A DNA stretch of 64,000 nucleotides from Terriglobales bacterium. GTDB lineage: Bacteria > Acidobacteriota > Terriglobia > Terriglobales > Acidobacteriaceae. The notes below the pieces were generated by a model. That model was not told the origin of the DNA. It was given only the letters and a program-made list of their open reading frames with translations, and did not search any database. This document shows, in pieces, positions 33,586-44,248 of this stretch. Location of the stretch: assembly GCA_035561515.1 (NCBI GenBank), contig DATMXP010000014.1:98390-162389 (forward strand). The letters run 5' to 3'. Position 1 is the stretch's first letter; each line of letters opens with the position of its first letter. Position numbers and translations under genes: made by a program.

Positions 33586-33846
33586 CTACTTCTTCTCTTC
33601 CTTCTTTTCTTCTTTCATGTCCTTCTTTTCGGCCTTTTTCTCTTCTTTCATTTCTTTCTTCTCGGCCTTCGCTTCTTCCTTGGCTTTCTTCTTGGCTTCC
33701 TTCTTTTCCTTCTTCTCGGCTTTCTTCTCCGCAGCCTCCTCCGTCTTCTTTTCAGCGGTCTCGTTCTTCTTCTCAGGGACGGCCTGTGCAAAGGTCAGCG
33801 AACAGGCGACGGCGAGGGCAAATAGCAATGTGAAAAATTTCTTCAT
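33586..33846 (-). CDS. Exported Lys/Glu/Ala-rich low-complexity peptide
   Basis: An 86-residue protein with a clean signal peptide (MKKFFTLLFALAVACSLTFAQ, cleavage after residue about 20). The mature 66 residues are almost entirely Lys, Glu, Ala, Asp and Met, with repeated EKK and KAEKKEMKEEKK units, predicted as a single charged helix. AGGAGC lies 7 nt upstream of the ATG and an intrinsic terminator follows, which supports a real gene. Such peptides occur near envelope genes in Acidobacteriota; function unknown. Possible roles are binding to lipid A, metal or cell wall, but nothing shows which. Confidence 0.72.
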   Translation of the reverse strand: MKKFFTLLFALAVACSLTFAQAVPEKKNETAEKKTEEAAEKKAEKKEKKEAKKKAKEEAKAEKKEMKEEKKAEKKDMKEEKKEEKK

Positions 33847-34070
33847 TCTTGAAAGCTCCTAACTGGATTGTGATCAATACAGAGTTGTTCTGGAGATGCT
33901 CCTCGGAACACTGAAATTGGATACCCCGCAGGTTCACCTATCAAGGACATGCTGCATTTCTGCCGGGCGTTATTCCCAATTTGAAATCGAGCGCGGTATC
34001 ACACAGCGAGGTGATAGCAGGATTCCCACGGCGTTCCAGCTAGGCTAGACTGCACGAACACGAGTCGATC

Positions 34071-36842
34071 ATGAAACCCGGCGCACAACCCTCCTCGTCA
34101 AAACCCGGCGCCGTACTGCCCGGAACGGACCCCGCCCACGACGTACTCCGAACCGAGCGAAATCCGCTCGATGCACTGTTCCATCCAAAGTCCGTTGCCG
34201 TGATTGGCGCGAGCGAACGGCAGGGCAGCATCGGACGACGCGTCTTCTGGGCTGTTCTGAGCAGTCCGTTCGGCGGGACGGTTTTTCCCGTAAACAAGGA
34301 ACGCTCCAGCGTGCTCGGCATCAAGACCTGTCCCACGGTGAAGGAGGTTCCGGAGCCGGTGGACCTGGCGTTGATCGTGACTCCAGCGGCAACGGTGCCC
34401 TCGATAATCAGCGAGTGCATAGAGGCCGGCGTGAAGGCGGCCATCATCATCTCGGCAGGATTCCGCGAGCACGGACCCGAAGGCGCGGAACTCGAGCGGG
34501 AGATCCTGCGTCGTATCCGTGGAACACCATTGCGTGTGGTCGGACCGAACTGCCACGGCGTCATGAATCCCCTTACCGGTCTGAATGCGACGTTCTCGCA
34601 ACAGATCGCGCGGCCGGGAAATGTGGCATTCATCAGCCAAAGTGGAGCGCTCTGCACCGCCATCCTCGACTGGAGCCTCCGCGAACTGGTGGGATTCAGC
34701 GCGTTTGTCTCCGTGGGCTCAATGCTCGACGTTGGTTGGGGCGACCTGATCGACTACCTGGGCAACGATCCTCGAACGCAGTCCATTGTCATCTACATGG
34801 AAACCATCGGTGACGCCAGGGCCTTCATGTCGGCAGCACGTGAAGTGTCATTGACCAAGCCGATCATCGTGATCAAGGCCGGACGCAGTGACGAAGCGGC
34901 TCGCGCAGCGGCATCGCATACGGGAGCATTGACCGGGAGCGACGAAGTCCTCGACGCGGCGTTTCGTCGAACCGGAGTGCTGCGCGTGAATTCCATTGCC
35001 GACATCTTCTATATGTCGGAAGTTCTCTCGAAGCAACCAAGGCCGAAGGGTCCGAAGCTGGCCGTGTTGACGAACGCGGGTGGCCCGGGAGTAATCGCCG
35101 CCGATGGCCTCATCGCCGCCGGTGGCACCCTGGCCAAGCTTTCGCCGGAAAGCATTGCGGCACTGAACAAGATATGTCCGCCACACTGGAGCAAAGGCAA
35201 TCCGATTGACATCATCGGTGACGCCAGTCCCGAGCGCTACGCGCGGGCCCTTGATGTGGTCGTGAAGGATCCGAACTGCGACGGCGTGCTGGTGCTGACC
35301 GCGCCGCAAGGACTCACCGAGCCGACACAGACGGCCGAATTGATCAAGCCGTATGCACGCGGCACAGGAAAGCCAATCCTGACGTGCTTCATGGGAGGAA
35401 CCGAAGTCGCAGCCGCCAACGAGATCCTCAACCGCGCTGGTATCCCGACGTTCCAGTTCCCGGACACCGCCACCCGTGCCTTCGTTTACATGTGGCGCTA
35501 CACCTACAATCTGCGCGGCCTTTACGAAACACCGGTGTTCCGTCCCGAGGCAGATGCGGACGTGAACCACGACGCCGTGAAGGGAACCATCGAACGCGCG
35601 CGCGCGCAGGGACGCGCGTTGTTGACCGAGTACGAATCCAAGCGCCTGCTCGCACAGTACGGAATCCCGACAATCGACACCCGGATCGCGCATTCCGCAG
35701 AAGAAGCGATCGCCCATGCGGAAGAGATTGGCTATCCAGTGGCAGTGAAGGTCCACTCGGAGACCATCACACATAAGTCTCGCGTTGGAGGAGTCCGCTT
35801 GCACCTGCGGGACGCGAATGCTGTACGCGCGGCGTTTAGCGAAATCCAGTCGGCGATCGAGGCCCGCACCGGGCCGGGGAATTTTCTCGGCGTAACGGTG
35901 CAGCCGATGGTGATGCGCGACGGGATTGAGTTGATCGTCGGCAGCAGCATTGACCCGCAGTTCGGACCTGTTCTGCTGTTCGGTAGTGGCGGCCGAATGG
36001 TCGAAGTCCATAAAGACCGTGCTCTCGCTCTTCCGCCGTTGAACACCACCCTCGCCCGAAGGATGATGGAGCAAACAAGGGTCTTCAAAGAACTGCAATC
36101 CTGCGAAGACCGCGGTGAGATCAAGTTGCAGCCGCTCGAAGCCTTGCTGGTGAAATTCAGTCATCTGGTGACGGAGCAGCCCTGGATCAAAGAGATCGAC
36201 ATTAACCCGCTGCTGATCTGTGGCGAGGAGTTAAAGGCGCTCGATGCTCGCGTTGTGTTGCATCCGTCCAGCATGAAAGAAGAAGACCTGCCGCGTCCGG
36301 CGGTGCGTCCCTATCCGGTGCAGCATGTGTCGAAGTGGAGCATGAAGAACGGCACCGAGGTCACGATCCGTCCCATTCGGCCAGAAGACGAGCCGCTCAT
36401 GATCAACTTCCACTCGCGCCTCAGCGACCGAACGGTATACATGCGCTACTTCCAGCCTCTGAAACTGACGCAGCGGACCGCGCACGAGAGGCTCACGAGA
36501 ATCTGCTTCATCGATTACGACCGTGAGATGGCACTCGTCGCGGAGCGCGACGTACCTGGCGAGGGGCCGCAGATCATCGCCGTCGGTAGGCTGAGCAAGT
36601 TGCATGGCAAGTCGGAAGCGGAAGTCGCGGTGCTCGTCCGAGACGATTACCAGCATCTTGGATTAGGCACCGAACTGGTGCGGCGATTGATGCTGATCGC
36701 GCGCGAAGAAAAGTTACAGTACGTCCACTCAACGATGTTGGGCATCAACCGTGAGATGAGAGCCATCTGCAATCGCCTTGGCTTTGCCCTGAAGGTCGAT
36801 CTCGAAGAAGACCTGGTGAATGCTCGCGTCGCACTGCGGTAG
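34071..36842 (+). CDS. ADP-forming acyl-CoA synthetase fused to a GNAT acetyltransferase domain
   Basis: A 923-residue protein. CoA-binding domain at about 38-140 ([20 protein letters not shown]); succinyl-CoA synthetase-like flavodoxin domains at about 165-475, with the phospho-histidine loop [14 protein letters not shown] and [22 protein letters not shown]-grasp domain at about 510-730 ([47 protein letters not shown]); and a C-terminal GNAT domain at about 755-915 ([19 protein letters not shown]). This layout matches bacterial Pat/acetate-CoA ligase fusions that acetylate protein lysines or make acetyl-CoA. The catalytic His of the ligase is present, so both halves could be active. Confidence 0.9.
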   Translation: MKPGAQPSSSKPGAVLPGTDPAHDVLRTERNPLDALFHPKSVAVIGASERQGSIGRRVFWAVLSSPFGGTVFPVNKERSSVLGIKTCPTVKEVPEPVDLALIVTPAATVPSIISECIEAGVKAAIIISAGFREHGPEGAELEREILRRIRGTPLRVVGPNCHGVMNPLTGLNATFSQQIARPGNVAFISQSGALCTAILDWSLRELVGFSAFVSVGSMLDVGWGDLIDYLGNDPRTQSIVIYMETIGDARAFMSAAREVSLTKPIIVIKAGRSDEAARAAASHTGALTGSDEVLDAAFRRTGVLRVNSIADIFYMSEVLSKQPRPKGPKLAVLTNAGGPGVIAADGLIAAGGTLAKLSPESIAALNKICPPHWSKGNPIDIIGDASPERYARALDVVVKDPNCDGVLVLTAPQGLTEPTQTAELIKPYARGTGKPILTCFMGGTEVAAANEILNRAGIPTFQFPDTATRAFVYMWRYTYNLRGLYETPVFRPEADADVNHDAVKGTIERARAQGRALLTEYESKRLLAQYGIPTIDTRIAHSAEEAIAHAEEIGYPVAVKVHSETITHKSRVGGVRLHLRDANAVRAAFSEIQSAIEARTGPGNFLGVTVQPMVMRDGIELIVGSSIDPQFGPVLLFGSGGRMVEVHKDRALALPPLNTTLARRMMEQTRVFKELQSCEDRGEIKLQPLEALLVKFSHLVTEQPWIKEIDINPLLICGEELKALDARVVLHPSSMKEEDLPRPAVRPYPVQHVSKWSMKNGTEVTIRPIRPEDEPLMINFHSRLSDRTVYMRYFQPLKLTQRTAHERLTRICFIDYDREMALVAERDVPGEGPQIIAVGRLSKLHGKSEAEVAVLVRDDYQHLGLGTELVRRLMLIAREEKLQYVHSTMLGINREMRAICNRLGFALKVDLEEDLVNARVALR

Positions 36843-36966
36843 CATTTTTGAGCGACGCACGAGTCGAAACGCGAGTCCGCAACGCGTTGTGAAAACCTTA
36901 ATAGCAGGCGAATAAAACCAGAGCAGAAGAAGATCAAGACCCGAGCCGAACGACTACACTATCCGC

Positions 36967-38400
36967 ATGAAGGAAAGCGTGAAGTCGTTCGGTTTTCTTT
37001 TGAACGGAAGGTTCTCGACCGCAGGTGAGCAGAAGGACATTCACTCGCCCTTCAACGGCGATATCGTCGGACACGTAACGTACGCAGCGAAGTCCGACCT
37101 TGAGTCCGCCATTGTTTCCGCACAGAAAGCGTTCGAGATCACGAGAGCCCTTCCCAGCTACAAGCGTGCAGAGGTTCTGCACTCCATTGCGCGGCAGATT
37201 TCCGATCGCAAAGAAGAATTCGCACGCATGATCGCTCTCGAAGCAGGGAAGCCGATCCGGACGGCGCGCGCGGAGGTCGATCGCGGCATCTTCACATTCA
37301 CCGTCGCAGCCGAAGAAGCTGGCCGGATGGGTGGCGAAGTGCTTCCGCTCGATCAGCAGTCGATCAGCGAAGGGCGCTGGGCAATATCGCGCCGGTTTCC
37401 TGTCGGCCCCGTGGCGGCCATTACGCCGTTCAACTTTCCGCTGAACCTCGTTGCGCATAAAGTGGCGCCTGCAATCGCCGCCGGATGCACGATGGTTCTG
37501 AAGCCTGCACCGCAAACGCCGATGACGGCACTTATGCTTGGGGAAGTTGTCCAGCATGCCGGATGGCCCGACGGTGCCCTGAACGTTCTGCCTCTATCAA
37601 ACGACGATGCAACACCCCTGGTAGAAGACGACCGCTTCAAGTTGCTCACCTTCACCGGGTCGGCGCCCGTGGGGTGGGCGATGAAAGCACGTGCCGGAAA
37701 GAAGAAAGTTGTGCTCGAACTCGGCGGCAACGCCGGCGTCATCATCCACAGCGACGCCGACCTTGAATACGCAGCCGAGCGTTGCGTTACCGGAGGATTC
37801 TCCTATGCCGGCCAGAGTTGCATTTCTGTACAGCGCATTCTCGTAGAAGCCAGCATCTTTGAATCGTTCCAGCAGGCGCTCATGGAGAAGACGCGGAAAC
37901 TCAAGCTGGGTAATCCTCTTGATGAAACCACCGACGTCGGACCGCTCATTCGCGAATCGGATGCCATGAGGGCCGAAGCATGGGTGAAGGAGGCTGTCGC
38001 TCAGGGTGCGAAGCTTCTCACCGGTGGCAGGCGAAACGGTACGCTCTACGAACCGACAATCCTGACGCAGACGAAGCCCGAGATGCGGGTGAATTGCCAG
38101 GAAGCATTCGCACCCGTGGTTACGCTCGAGCAATACTCGGATTTCCGAGAAGCCATTCGTTCCGTAAACCGCTCGAGCTACGGATTGCAGGCGGGCCTGT
38201 TTACGCGAGACGCCAGCCTCATCTTTGAGGCGTACAACGAACTCGAGGTCGGCGGCGTTGTCGCCGGAGACGTGCCCACATTCCGCATGGACAACATGCC
38301 CTACGGAGGCGTCAAGGAATCCGGCCTCGGTCGCGAAGGTTTGCGCTGGGCTATCGAAGACATGACCGAACAGAAGTTGCTCGTCATGAATCTCCGATAG
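36967..38400 (+). CDS. Aldehyde dehydrogenase (NAD(P)+-dependent)
   Basis: A 477-residue enzyme. Motifs: PVAAITPFNFPLNLVAHKVAPA for the nucleotide fold, FTGSAPVGWAMK near 219-230, VLELGGNAGVII with the general-base Glu near 244, and SYAGQSCISVQRILVE with catalytic Cys near 283; NMPYGGVKESGLGREG near the C-terminus. Closest in style to lactaldehyde or non-phosphorylating glyceraldehyde-3-phosphate dehydrogenases, but the substrate cannot be fixed. It ends 10 bp from the opposing thiamine diphosphate enzyme gene. Confidence 0.9.
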   Translation: MKESVKSFGFLLNGRFSTAGEQKDIHSPFNGDIVGHVTYAAKSDLESAIVSAQKAFEITRALPSYKRAEVLHSIARQISDRKEEFARMIALEAGKPIRTARAEVDRGIFTFTVAAEEAGRMGGEVLPLDQQSISEGRWAISRRFPVGPVAAITPFNFPLNLVAHKVAPAIAAGCTMVLKPAPQTPMTALMLGEVVQHAGWPDGALNVLPLSNDDATPLVEDDRFKLLTFTGSAPVGWAMKARAGKKKVVLELGGNAGVIIHSDADLEYAAERCVTGGFSYAGQSCISVQRILVEASIFESFQQALMEKTRKLKLGNPLDETTDVGPLIRESDAMRAEAWVKEAVAQGAKLLTGGRRNGTLYEPTILTQTKPEMRVNCQEAFAPVVTLEQYSDFREAIRSVNRSSYGLQAGLFTRDASLIFEAYNELEVGGVVAGDVPTFRMDNMPYGGVKESGLGREGLRWAIEDMTEQKLLVMNLR

Positions 38401-38410
38401 CCTGGATTCG

Positions 38411-40159
38411 CTAGATGATCTGGCGGGCTCTGTCTTTCAGGGCTTCCTTCATGATCTCCAGTCCTTTAGGCTCTCCGCGCGCGATCGATTCCGCAAACTT
38501 GAGTGCCTGCTCCATCTTGATCTTGCCGGGCATCGGCGCTGTGTTTGGGTCCACCACGGCTTCGAGGATCGCTGGCCCCGGTGACGCCAGGAACTGCTCC
38601 ATCGTGTTTCCGATTTCGCCTGGCTTCTCGGCGTGGTATCCGACTCCTCCGCATGCATGTGCGAACGCTGCGAAGTCGATTGGCGACAGATCTACGCCAA
38701 ACTCCGGGTTCCCAAGAAACACCATCTGTTCCCATTTGATTTGGCCGAGATAGTTGTTCTTGATGATCACAACCTTAATTGGCAGGTTGTAACGGACAGC
38801 GGTCACGAAGTCTGCCATCAGCATGCTGAAGCCGCCATCGCCGACAAACGCGACGACCTGGCGTTCAGGGTATGCGATCTGCGCAGCTAAGGCGTAGGGC
38901 AGTCCCGGAGCCATAGTGGCGAGGTTCCCGGATAGAGTGTGCTTTTGTCCGCGGCGTGCTGGAATATGCCGCGCCCACCAGGTCGCGATGGTGCCGCTGT
39001 CGCAAGTTACGATCGCATCGTCGCGCAAGCGGAGTCCCAGTTCGTGTGCAACGACCTGCGGTTTCATCGGCATGCTTTCACTGGTTCCGAGCTTGTCCAT
39101 GAACTCGAACCATTCCTTCATGCCATCCTGTGCCTTTTTGAGGAAATTACGGTCATCGTTCCGTTTTAGGAATGGAATTAATTTTTGTAGCGATTTCTTT
39201 GCATCCGCAACGATGCCTACCTCCATCGGATAGCGTAGTCCAATGCGAGTTGGATTCGCGTCAATCTGCACGCCGCGAGCTTGACCGGGTTTCGGCAGAA
39301 ACTCGATATACGGAAACGAAGTTCCAACCATTAATAATGTGTCGCAGTTTTCGGAGCATTCCTGCGAAGGCTTGGTTCCGAGCAGGCCAATAGGACCCGT
39401 CGTGTACGGGCTGTGGTCAGGTACGCTGGCTTTTCCAAGCAGCGGCTTGGCAATCGGTGCGCCGAGTATCTCGGCAACTTGTTCGAGTTCGTCGGTCGCA
39501 TGCAGCGCACCCTGTCCGGCGAGAATGAATACCTTTTTGCCGGAGTTGAGCACATCAGCGGCCCGGCGGAGGTTGGCGTCATCGGGTTCTCGGGGGGAAG
39601 CAGCAAGAACATTGGAGACGTGGTCGGCGACATTGCGCTTCGAGCGCTTTCCGCCGGACACCGTCTGCTCCTGGATATCAACGGGGACGGTAATGTGGGT
39701 TACACAACGATAAGTGAGCGCCGTGCGGCACGCGAGTTCGGTGACGTTCTCAACGTGCGTCGGACCCATAACGCGCTGGTTATATTGCGCAACGTCGATG
39801 AACAGCTTGTCCGTCTCGACATCCTGTTGCGTGAAAGTGCCGATCAGGTCATGGAATTGCATGCCGGTGATCGCGAGCACGGGAGCCCCGTCGAGCTTGG
39901 CATCGTACAAACCGTTCAGCAGATGGATGGCGCCAGGTCCCGACGTGGCGAGACAAACGCCGAGCTTGCCTGTTGTCTTCGCAAATCCGCAGGCCATAAA
40001 CGCGGCGGTCTCTTCGTGGCGCACCTGGATGAACTTGATCTTGTCCTGTCGAGTTCGGAGGGCTTCGATGATGCCGTTGATGCCGTCGCCGGGCAGGCCG
40101 AATACGTATTCCACTCCCCAGTCGATCAAAGTCTCAATGAGTACGTCGGAGGTGTTCAT
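38411..40159 (-). CDS. Thiamine diphosphate-dependent enzyme, pyruvate oxidase/PoxB-like
   Basis: A 582-residue protein. N-terminal pyrimidine-binding domain: GVEYVFGLPGDGINGIIEAL, then QVRHEETAAFMACGFAKTTG with the conserved Glu, and ATSGPGAIHLLNGLYDAKLD. Central FAD/NAD-like domain about 190-340. C-terminal pyrophosphate domain: FVGDGGFSMLMADFVTAVRYN and IIKNNYLGQI, the GDG...NN motif. Sequence style fits pyruvate:quinone oxidoreductase or a related oxidase rather than acetolactate synthase. No clear C-terminal membrane-binding helix of E. coli PoxB is apparent. It may feed electrons into the quinone pool used by the adjacent respiratory operon; that is inference. Confidence 0.8.
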   Translation of the reverse strand: MNTSDVLIETLIDWGVEYVFGLPGDGINGIIEALRTRQDKIKFIQVRHEETAAFMACGFAKTTGKLGVCLATSGPGAIHLLNGLYDAKLDGAPVLAITGMQFHDLIGTFTQQDVETDKLFIDVAQYNQRVMGPTHVENVTELACRTALTYRCVTHITVPVDIQEQTVSGGKRSKRNVADHVSNVLAASPREPDDANLRRAADVLNSGKKVFILAGQGALHATDELEQVAEILGAPIAKPLLGKASVPDHSPYTTGPIGLLGTKPSQECSENCDTLLMVGTSFPYIEFLPKPGQARGVQIDANPTRIGLRYPMEVGIVADAKKSLQKLIPFLKRNDDRNFLKKAQDGMKEWFEFMDKLGTSESMPMKPQVVAHELGLRLRDDAIVTCDSGTIATWWARHIPARRGQKHTLSGNLATMAPGLPYALAAQIAYPERQVVAFVGDGGFSMLMADFVTAVRYNLPIKVVIIKNNYLGQIKWEQMVFLGNPEFGVDLSPIDFAAFAHACGGVGYHAEKPGEIGNTMEQFLASPGPAILEAVVDPNTAPMPGKIKMEQALKFAESIARGEPKGLEIMKEALKDRARQII

Positions 40160-40460
40160 GTTTATTCCGCTCCCGCAAAGGTAGGATGCGGCGCCGGAAT
40201 CGGATGTTCTCTCGGAAAAGGCAACAGTCGCGGAATTTCGGAGTTCGCTGTGGAGAGTAGAGGATGACTGTTCCCATTTTGGGAAACAGTTTGAAGAAAG
40301 TTGAAGAATGTACGAGACACATAGAGCGGCTCACCTGTTACAATCACATGTTTCGGTGATGTGGGTCACCACTGCTTGTGATTTGTAGCACGATTCAAAC
40401 GGCGGGAGGGCGCCGGTTGTCACGGCCTTCCTCTGGCCTGATGGAACTAATGGCTAGGTA
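40160..40460. other. Divergent regulatory region upstream of the respiratory operon
   Basis: About 300 bp with no gene. It holds a TACAAT possible -10 (40339-40344) without a good -35, and a GTGA-N6-TCAC palindrome (see separate entry). Confidence 0.5.
40355..40370. promoter_or_regulatory. Candidate CRP/FNR-family binding site upstream of actA
   Basis: GGTGATGTGGGTCACC contains GTGA-N6-TCAC, the core spacing of CRP/FNR superfamily sites. It is centred about 98 bp before the actA start codon. This could link the ACIII/oxidase operon to oxygen, redox or carbon status. One match in one region is weak evidence. Confidence 0.35.
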
Positions 40461-41159
40461 ATGCCCCAAATCTTTCATCGCAGTACCAACACAATCGCAC
40501 GAGTATCGATCATTCTGGCACTGGTCCTGGTGTCCGGAGGGTTATGGGCGTCACTGGAATTGCAGCGCTCTCCTTATTTCAGTTGGAGAGGTGTAGCGCG
40601 GCAACAGCCGGTTCCGTTCAGCCACCAGCACCACGTATCCGGGCTGGGGATTGATTGCCGCTACTGCCACACGTCGGTGGAGAACTCCAATTTCGCGGGG
40701 ATTCCGCCGACTAAGACGTGCATGAACTGCCACGCGCAGATCTGGACCAATGCTCCCATGCTTGAACCGGTCCGCGAGAGCTTCCGCTCCGGCAAGTCGC
40801 TGGTGTGGACGCGCGTGAACGCCGTGCCCGACTTCGTGTACTTCGACCACAGCATTCACGTGAATAAGGGTGTGGGCTGCAACGAATGTCACGGGGCAGT
40901 GGACAAGATGCCGCTCATGTACGCAGAGAACACGATGCAGATGGAGTGGTGCCTGAGCTGCCATCGCGCGCCGGAAAAAGTGCTGCGTCCGAAGGACCAG
41001 GTATTCAACATGGCGTACCAAAAACCTGCGCCGGGTAAGCCGGTCACTGTGAACGGCAAGGAGTTCACGGACCAGATTGAACTCGGGACTTACCTGAAGA
41101 AGGAATACAAGCTGCGCAGTGTGTACGACATCACCAGTTGCAACACTTGCCACCGCTAA
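40461..41159 (+). CDS. actA: Alternative complex III subunit A, pentaheme cytochrome c
   Basis: A 232-residue protein anchored by an N-terminal membrane segment (about 12-31). Five CxxCH heme sites: CRYCH (66-70), CMNCH (87-91), CNECH (140-144), CLSCH (164-168) and CNTCH (227-231). The pattern and place in front of an actB homologue identify ActA, which takes electrons from the ACIII core to the monoheme subunit or oxidase. Its stop codon overlaps the next gene's ATG (TAATG). Confidence 0.93.
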   Translation: MPQIFHRSTNTIARVSIILALVLVSGGLWASLELQRSPYFSWRGVARQQPVPFSHQHHVSGLGIDCRYCHTSVENSNFAGIPPTKTCMNCHAQIWTNAPMLEPVRESFRSGKSLVWTRVNAVPDFVYFDHSIHVNKGVGCNECHGAVDKMPLMYAENTMQMEWCLSCHRAPEKVLRPKDQVFNMAYQKPAPGKPVTVNGKEFTDQIELGTYLKKEYKLRSVYDITSCNTCHR

Positions 41160-44100
41160 TGGCTGCGGGCGAGGTAGGTAAGACGGAAAAGATGGAACTC
41201 ATACAAATCAAGAACACGGGCAAGCCGAAGCTGGATTTGGAGACTGTCCAAAAGCAGCTTTCCGCGGCACAAGGCCCGGAATACTGGCGGAGCCTGGAAG
41301 AGCTGGCTGGAACCGACGAGTTCCAGGAGTTGCTGCACCGGGAGTTCCCGCGGCAGGCTTCGGAATGGATTGGCGATGAAACATCCCGCCGCGGTTTCCT
41401 GAAGCTTATGAGTGCGTCGCTGGCACTGGCTGGACTCAGCGGCTGCACCAGGATGCCGACGCAGGCAATCGTCCCTTACGTCAAGCAGCCGGAGGAGCTG
41501 GTGCTGGGCCGTCCGCTCTTCTTCGCCTCGGCATTCACGCTCGGCGCCGAAGCCATTCCGGTGCTGGTACGCAGCCACGAAGGTCGTCCGACGAAGATTG
41601 AAGGCAATCCCGAGCACCCGGCCAGTCGTGGACGCACGGATTCCTTTGCTCAAGGTTCCATTCTTGATCTGTACGACCCGGACCGTTCGCAAACCAACAT
41701 GTATCGGGGCGAGACGCGCGCCTACGGCTCGTTCATTGCAGCGATGCAGGCCCCGCTTGCTTCGCAAAAGGCGAATGGTGGAGCAGGCTTCCGTCTGCTG
41801 ACCCGCACCGTCAACTCGCCGACTCTTGCTGCGCAGATCCGTACGTTGCAGCAGAAGTTTCCCCAGATGAAGTGGGTTCAGTGGGACCCGGTCAACCGCG
41901 ACGCTGTTTATGCGGGAGCCCAGCTTGCCTTCGGCGAGCCGGTCGAGACGCGCTATCAGTTCGCGAATGCCGATGTCGTCGTCACGCTCGATGCCGACTT
42001 CTTGTACTCCGGATTCCCGGGCATGGCGATGTACTCGATGGATTGGGCTAATCGCCGCGATCCAGACGAGAAGGTAAATCCGCACGGACTGAGCCGCATG
42101 TATGCCATTGAGAGCTCGCCGACCACCACAGGTTTCAAGGCGGACCACCGTATTCCGGTGAAGCCATCAGAAGTTGAGCAGTATGCTCGCGCCCTGGCAA
42201 GCCGCCTGGGTGTGGGCAGCGGTGGAAGCGTCCACGGCGAGCACAACAGCTGGCTTGATGCGGTAGCGAAAGATCTTCAGGCGCATCGCGGACGCGCAGT
42301 GGTCGTGGCAGGCGAGAATCAACCGGCAGCAGTGCATGCACTGGCGCACGCAATGAACGAAGCGCTGGGCGCCGTTGGTTCCACCGTCATTTACACGGAA
42401 CCCCTGATTCCCAACACCGCGAGCGCGACGGCAGGCTTCAAAGAGCTCGTCGGTGACATCACGGCGGGCAAAGTCGACTTCCTGCTGATACTCGACGGCA
42501 ATCCGGTTTACGAATGCCCGGTCGACAGCGACTTCCAGGAAGTGCTGAAGAAGGTCCCGCTCAAGGTTCACTACGGTCTGCACTACGACGAAACTGCCTA
42601 TGTTTGTGACTGGCACATCATCGGCACGCACTTCCTTGAGCATTGGAGCGATGCGCGCGCGGCCGATGGAGTGGTATCCATTGTGCAGCCGCTGATCGCG
42701 CCTCTCTATAGCGGGCACAGTCCGCATGAGATTCTGGCGCTGATGAACGGTCAGCCCGATGTCACCGGCTACGATCTCGTCCGCACCTATTGGCAGACAC
42801 AGTTCAAGGGCACAGGCACTTTCGACGATTTCTGGCGTCGCTCGATTCACGATGGCTTCATCGCCGGGTCAGACCTCGCCACGAAAAATGTGAAGGTTCG
42901 CACCCGCGATTTCCCGGCGACGCAAGTTAATCAGTCGCAGGGAACGGAGATGGCGATTCGCCGCGACCCAAGCATCTACGACGGACGCTTTGCCAACAAC
43001 GGCTGGTTGCAGGAACTTCCCAAGCCGCTGACAAAGCTGACGTGGGATAACGCCATCATGGTCAGTCCGAAGATGGCGAAAGACATGGGGTTCCCGGCCG
43101 ATCAGGATGCAGCCGTAGCGGAAGTCGAATATCGCGGCCGCAAGATCGAAGGCCCGGTATGGGTGCAGCCCGGTCATCCGGACGACACCATCACCATGTA
43201 CCTGGGCTATGGACGCCTGCGCGGTGGACAAACCGCCACGGGCCACGGTTTCAACGCGTACACGATGTGGTACTCCGACGAGCCGTTTTACAGCCGCGGA
43301 GTCAAGGTCACGAAAACCGGCAAGAAGTATCCGCTGGCTTCCACGCAGGGCACGCAGGTGCTCAACGGACGCAACATCGTTCGTGCCGCGAAGCTGGAAG
43401 AGTACAAGCGCAATCCGGAGTTCGCGCACGAGCATGCCGAGTCGCCGAAGCCGGATGAGACGCTGATTCCCAACTATCAGTATCCTGCCGTCGGTGAGAA
43501 CGGTGCTCCCGAGCATAAGTGGGGCATGAGCATCGATCTGAACCGGTGTACCGGCTGCAACGCCTGCATCATCGCGTGTGTCGCCGAAAACAACACGCCG
43601 GTTGTTGGAAAGGATCAGGTTCTCCGCGGACGTCACATGCACTGGCTGCGTGTGGATGGCTACTACAAGGGTGGCGCGGCAAATCCGCAGATGTACTACG
43701 AGCCTGTTCCTTGCATGCACTGCGAAACGGCTCCTTGCGAATTGGTTTGCCCGGTCGGAGCGACGGTCCACAGCAGCGAAGGCCTGAATGACATGGTCTA
43801 CAACCGCTGCGTCGGCACTCGTTATTGCTCCAACAACTGTCCGTACAAGGTCCGCCGGTTCAACTTCCTGTTGTTCCAGGACTGGACCACGCCGCAGCTC
43901 AAGATGATGCGCAATCCGGAAGTTACGGTGCGCAGCCGCGGTGTCATGGAAAAGTGCACGTACTGCGTCCAGCGCATCACCAACGGACGCATCGTCGCCG
44001 AGCGCGATGACCGTCGCGTCCGCGATGGCGATGTCCTCACCGCCTGCCAGCAGGTGTGTCCGACCGACGCCATCATCTTCGGCGACATCAACGACCCGAA

Positions 44101-44248
44101 TAGTCGTGTTGCGAAGTTAAAAGCTGATCCCCGCACCTACGGAGTGCTTGAGGACTTGAACACGCGACCGAGGACAACTTACACGGCTGCCGTTTTGAAC
44201 CCGAATCCGGAAATCGAGGGCGGCGAACCGGAGCAGCATCATTCATGA
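41159..44248 (+). CDS. actB: Alternative complex III subunit B, iron-sulfur/molybdopterin-like protein
   Basis: A 1029-residue protein (start ATG 41159; 41192 is an alternative with AGGTAGG upstream). A Tat-type sequence SRRGFLKLMSASLALAGLSG occurs about 75 residues from the N-terminus. The molybdopterin-oxidoreductase-like part (about 100-760) lacks the usual cofactor-ligand Cys/Ser, as in other ActB. The C-terminal ferredoxin-like part (about 785-990) has four cysteine groups: CTGCNACIIAC, CMHCETAPCELVCP, CVGTRYCSNNCP and CTYC with CQQVCP, binding Fe-S clusters. It forms the peripheral electron-transfer arm of ACIII. ATGA overlap with actC. Confidence 0.92.
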   Translation: MAAGEVGKTEKMELIQIKNTGKPKLDLETVQKQLSAAQGPEYWRSLEELAGTDEFQELLHREFPRQASEWIGDETSRRGFLKLMSASLALAGLSGCTRMPTQAIVPYVKQPEELVLGRPLFFASAFTLGAEAIPVLVRSHEGRPTKIEGNPEHPASRGRTDSFAQGSILDLYDPDRSQTNMYRGETRAYGSFIAAMQAPLASQKANGGAGFRLLTRTVNSPTLAAQIRTLQQKFPQMKWVQWDPVNRDAVYAGAQLAFGEPVETRYQFANADVVVTLDADFLYSGFPGMAMYSMDWANRRDPDEKVNPHGLSRMYAIESSPTTTGFKADHRIPVKPSEVEQYARALASRLGVGSGGSVHGEHNSWLDAVAKDLQAHRGRAVVVAGENQPAAVHALAHAMNEALGAVGSTVIYTEPLIPNTASATAGFKELVGDITAGKVDFLLILDGNPVYECPVDSDFQEVLKKVPLKVHYGLHYDETAYVCDWHIIGTHFLEHWSDARAADGVVSIVQPLIAPLYSGHSPHEILALMNGQPDVTGYDLVRTYWQTQFKGTGTFDDFWRRSIHDGFIAGSDLATKNVKVRTRDFPATQVNQSQGTEMAIRRDPSIYDGRFANNGWLQELPKPLTKLTWDNAIMVSPKMAKDMGFPADQDAAVAEVEYRGRKIEGPVWVQPGHPDDTITMYLGYGRLRGGQTATGHGFNAYTMWYSDEPFYSRGVKVTKTGKKYPLASTQGTQVLNGRNIVRAAKLEEYKRNPEFAHEHAESPKPDETLIPNYQYPAVGENGAPEHKWGMSIDLNRCTGCNACIIACVAENNTPVVGKDQVLRGRHMHWLRVDGYYKGGAANPQMYYEPVPCMHCETAPCELVCPVGATVHSSEGLNDMVYNRCVGTRYCSNNCPYKVRRFNFLLFQDWTTPQLKMMRNPEVTVRSRGVMEKCTYCVQRITNGRIVAERDDRRVRDGDVLTACQQVCPTDAIIFGDINDPNSRVAKLKADPRTYGVLEDLNTRPRTTYTAAVLNPNPEIEGGEPEQHHS

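Noticed and set aside
34848..36164. 438-codon minus-strand frame inside the acyl-CoA synthetase gene
   Set aside because: Mirror frame of a well-conserved coding sequence in GC-rich DNA; no motif or ribosome binding site.
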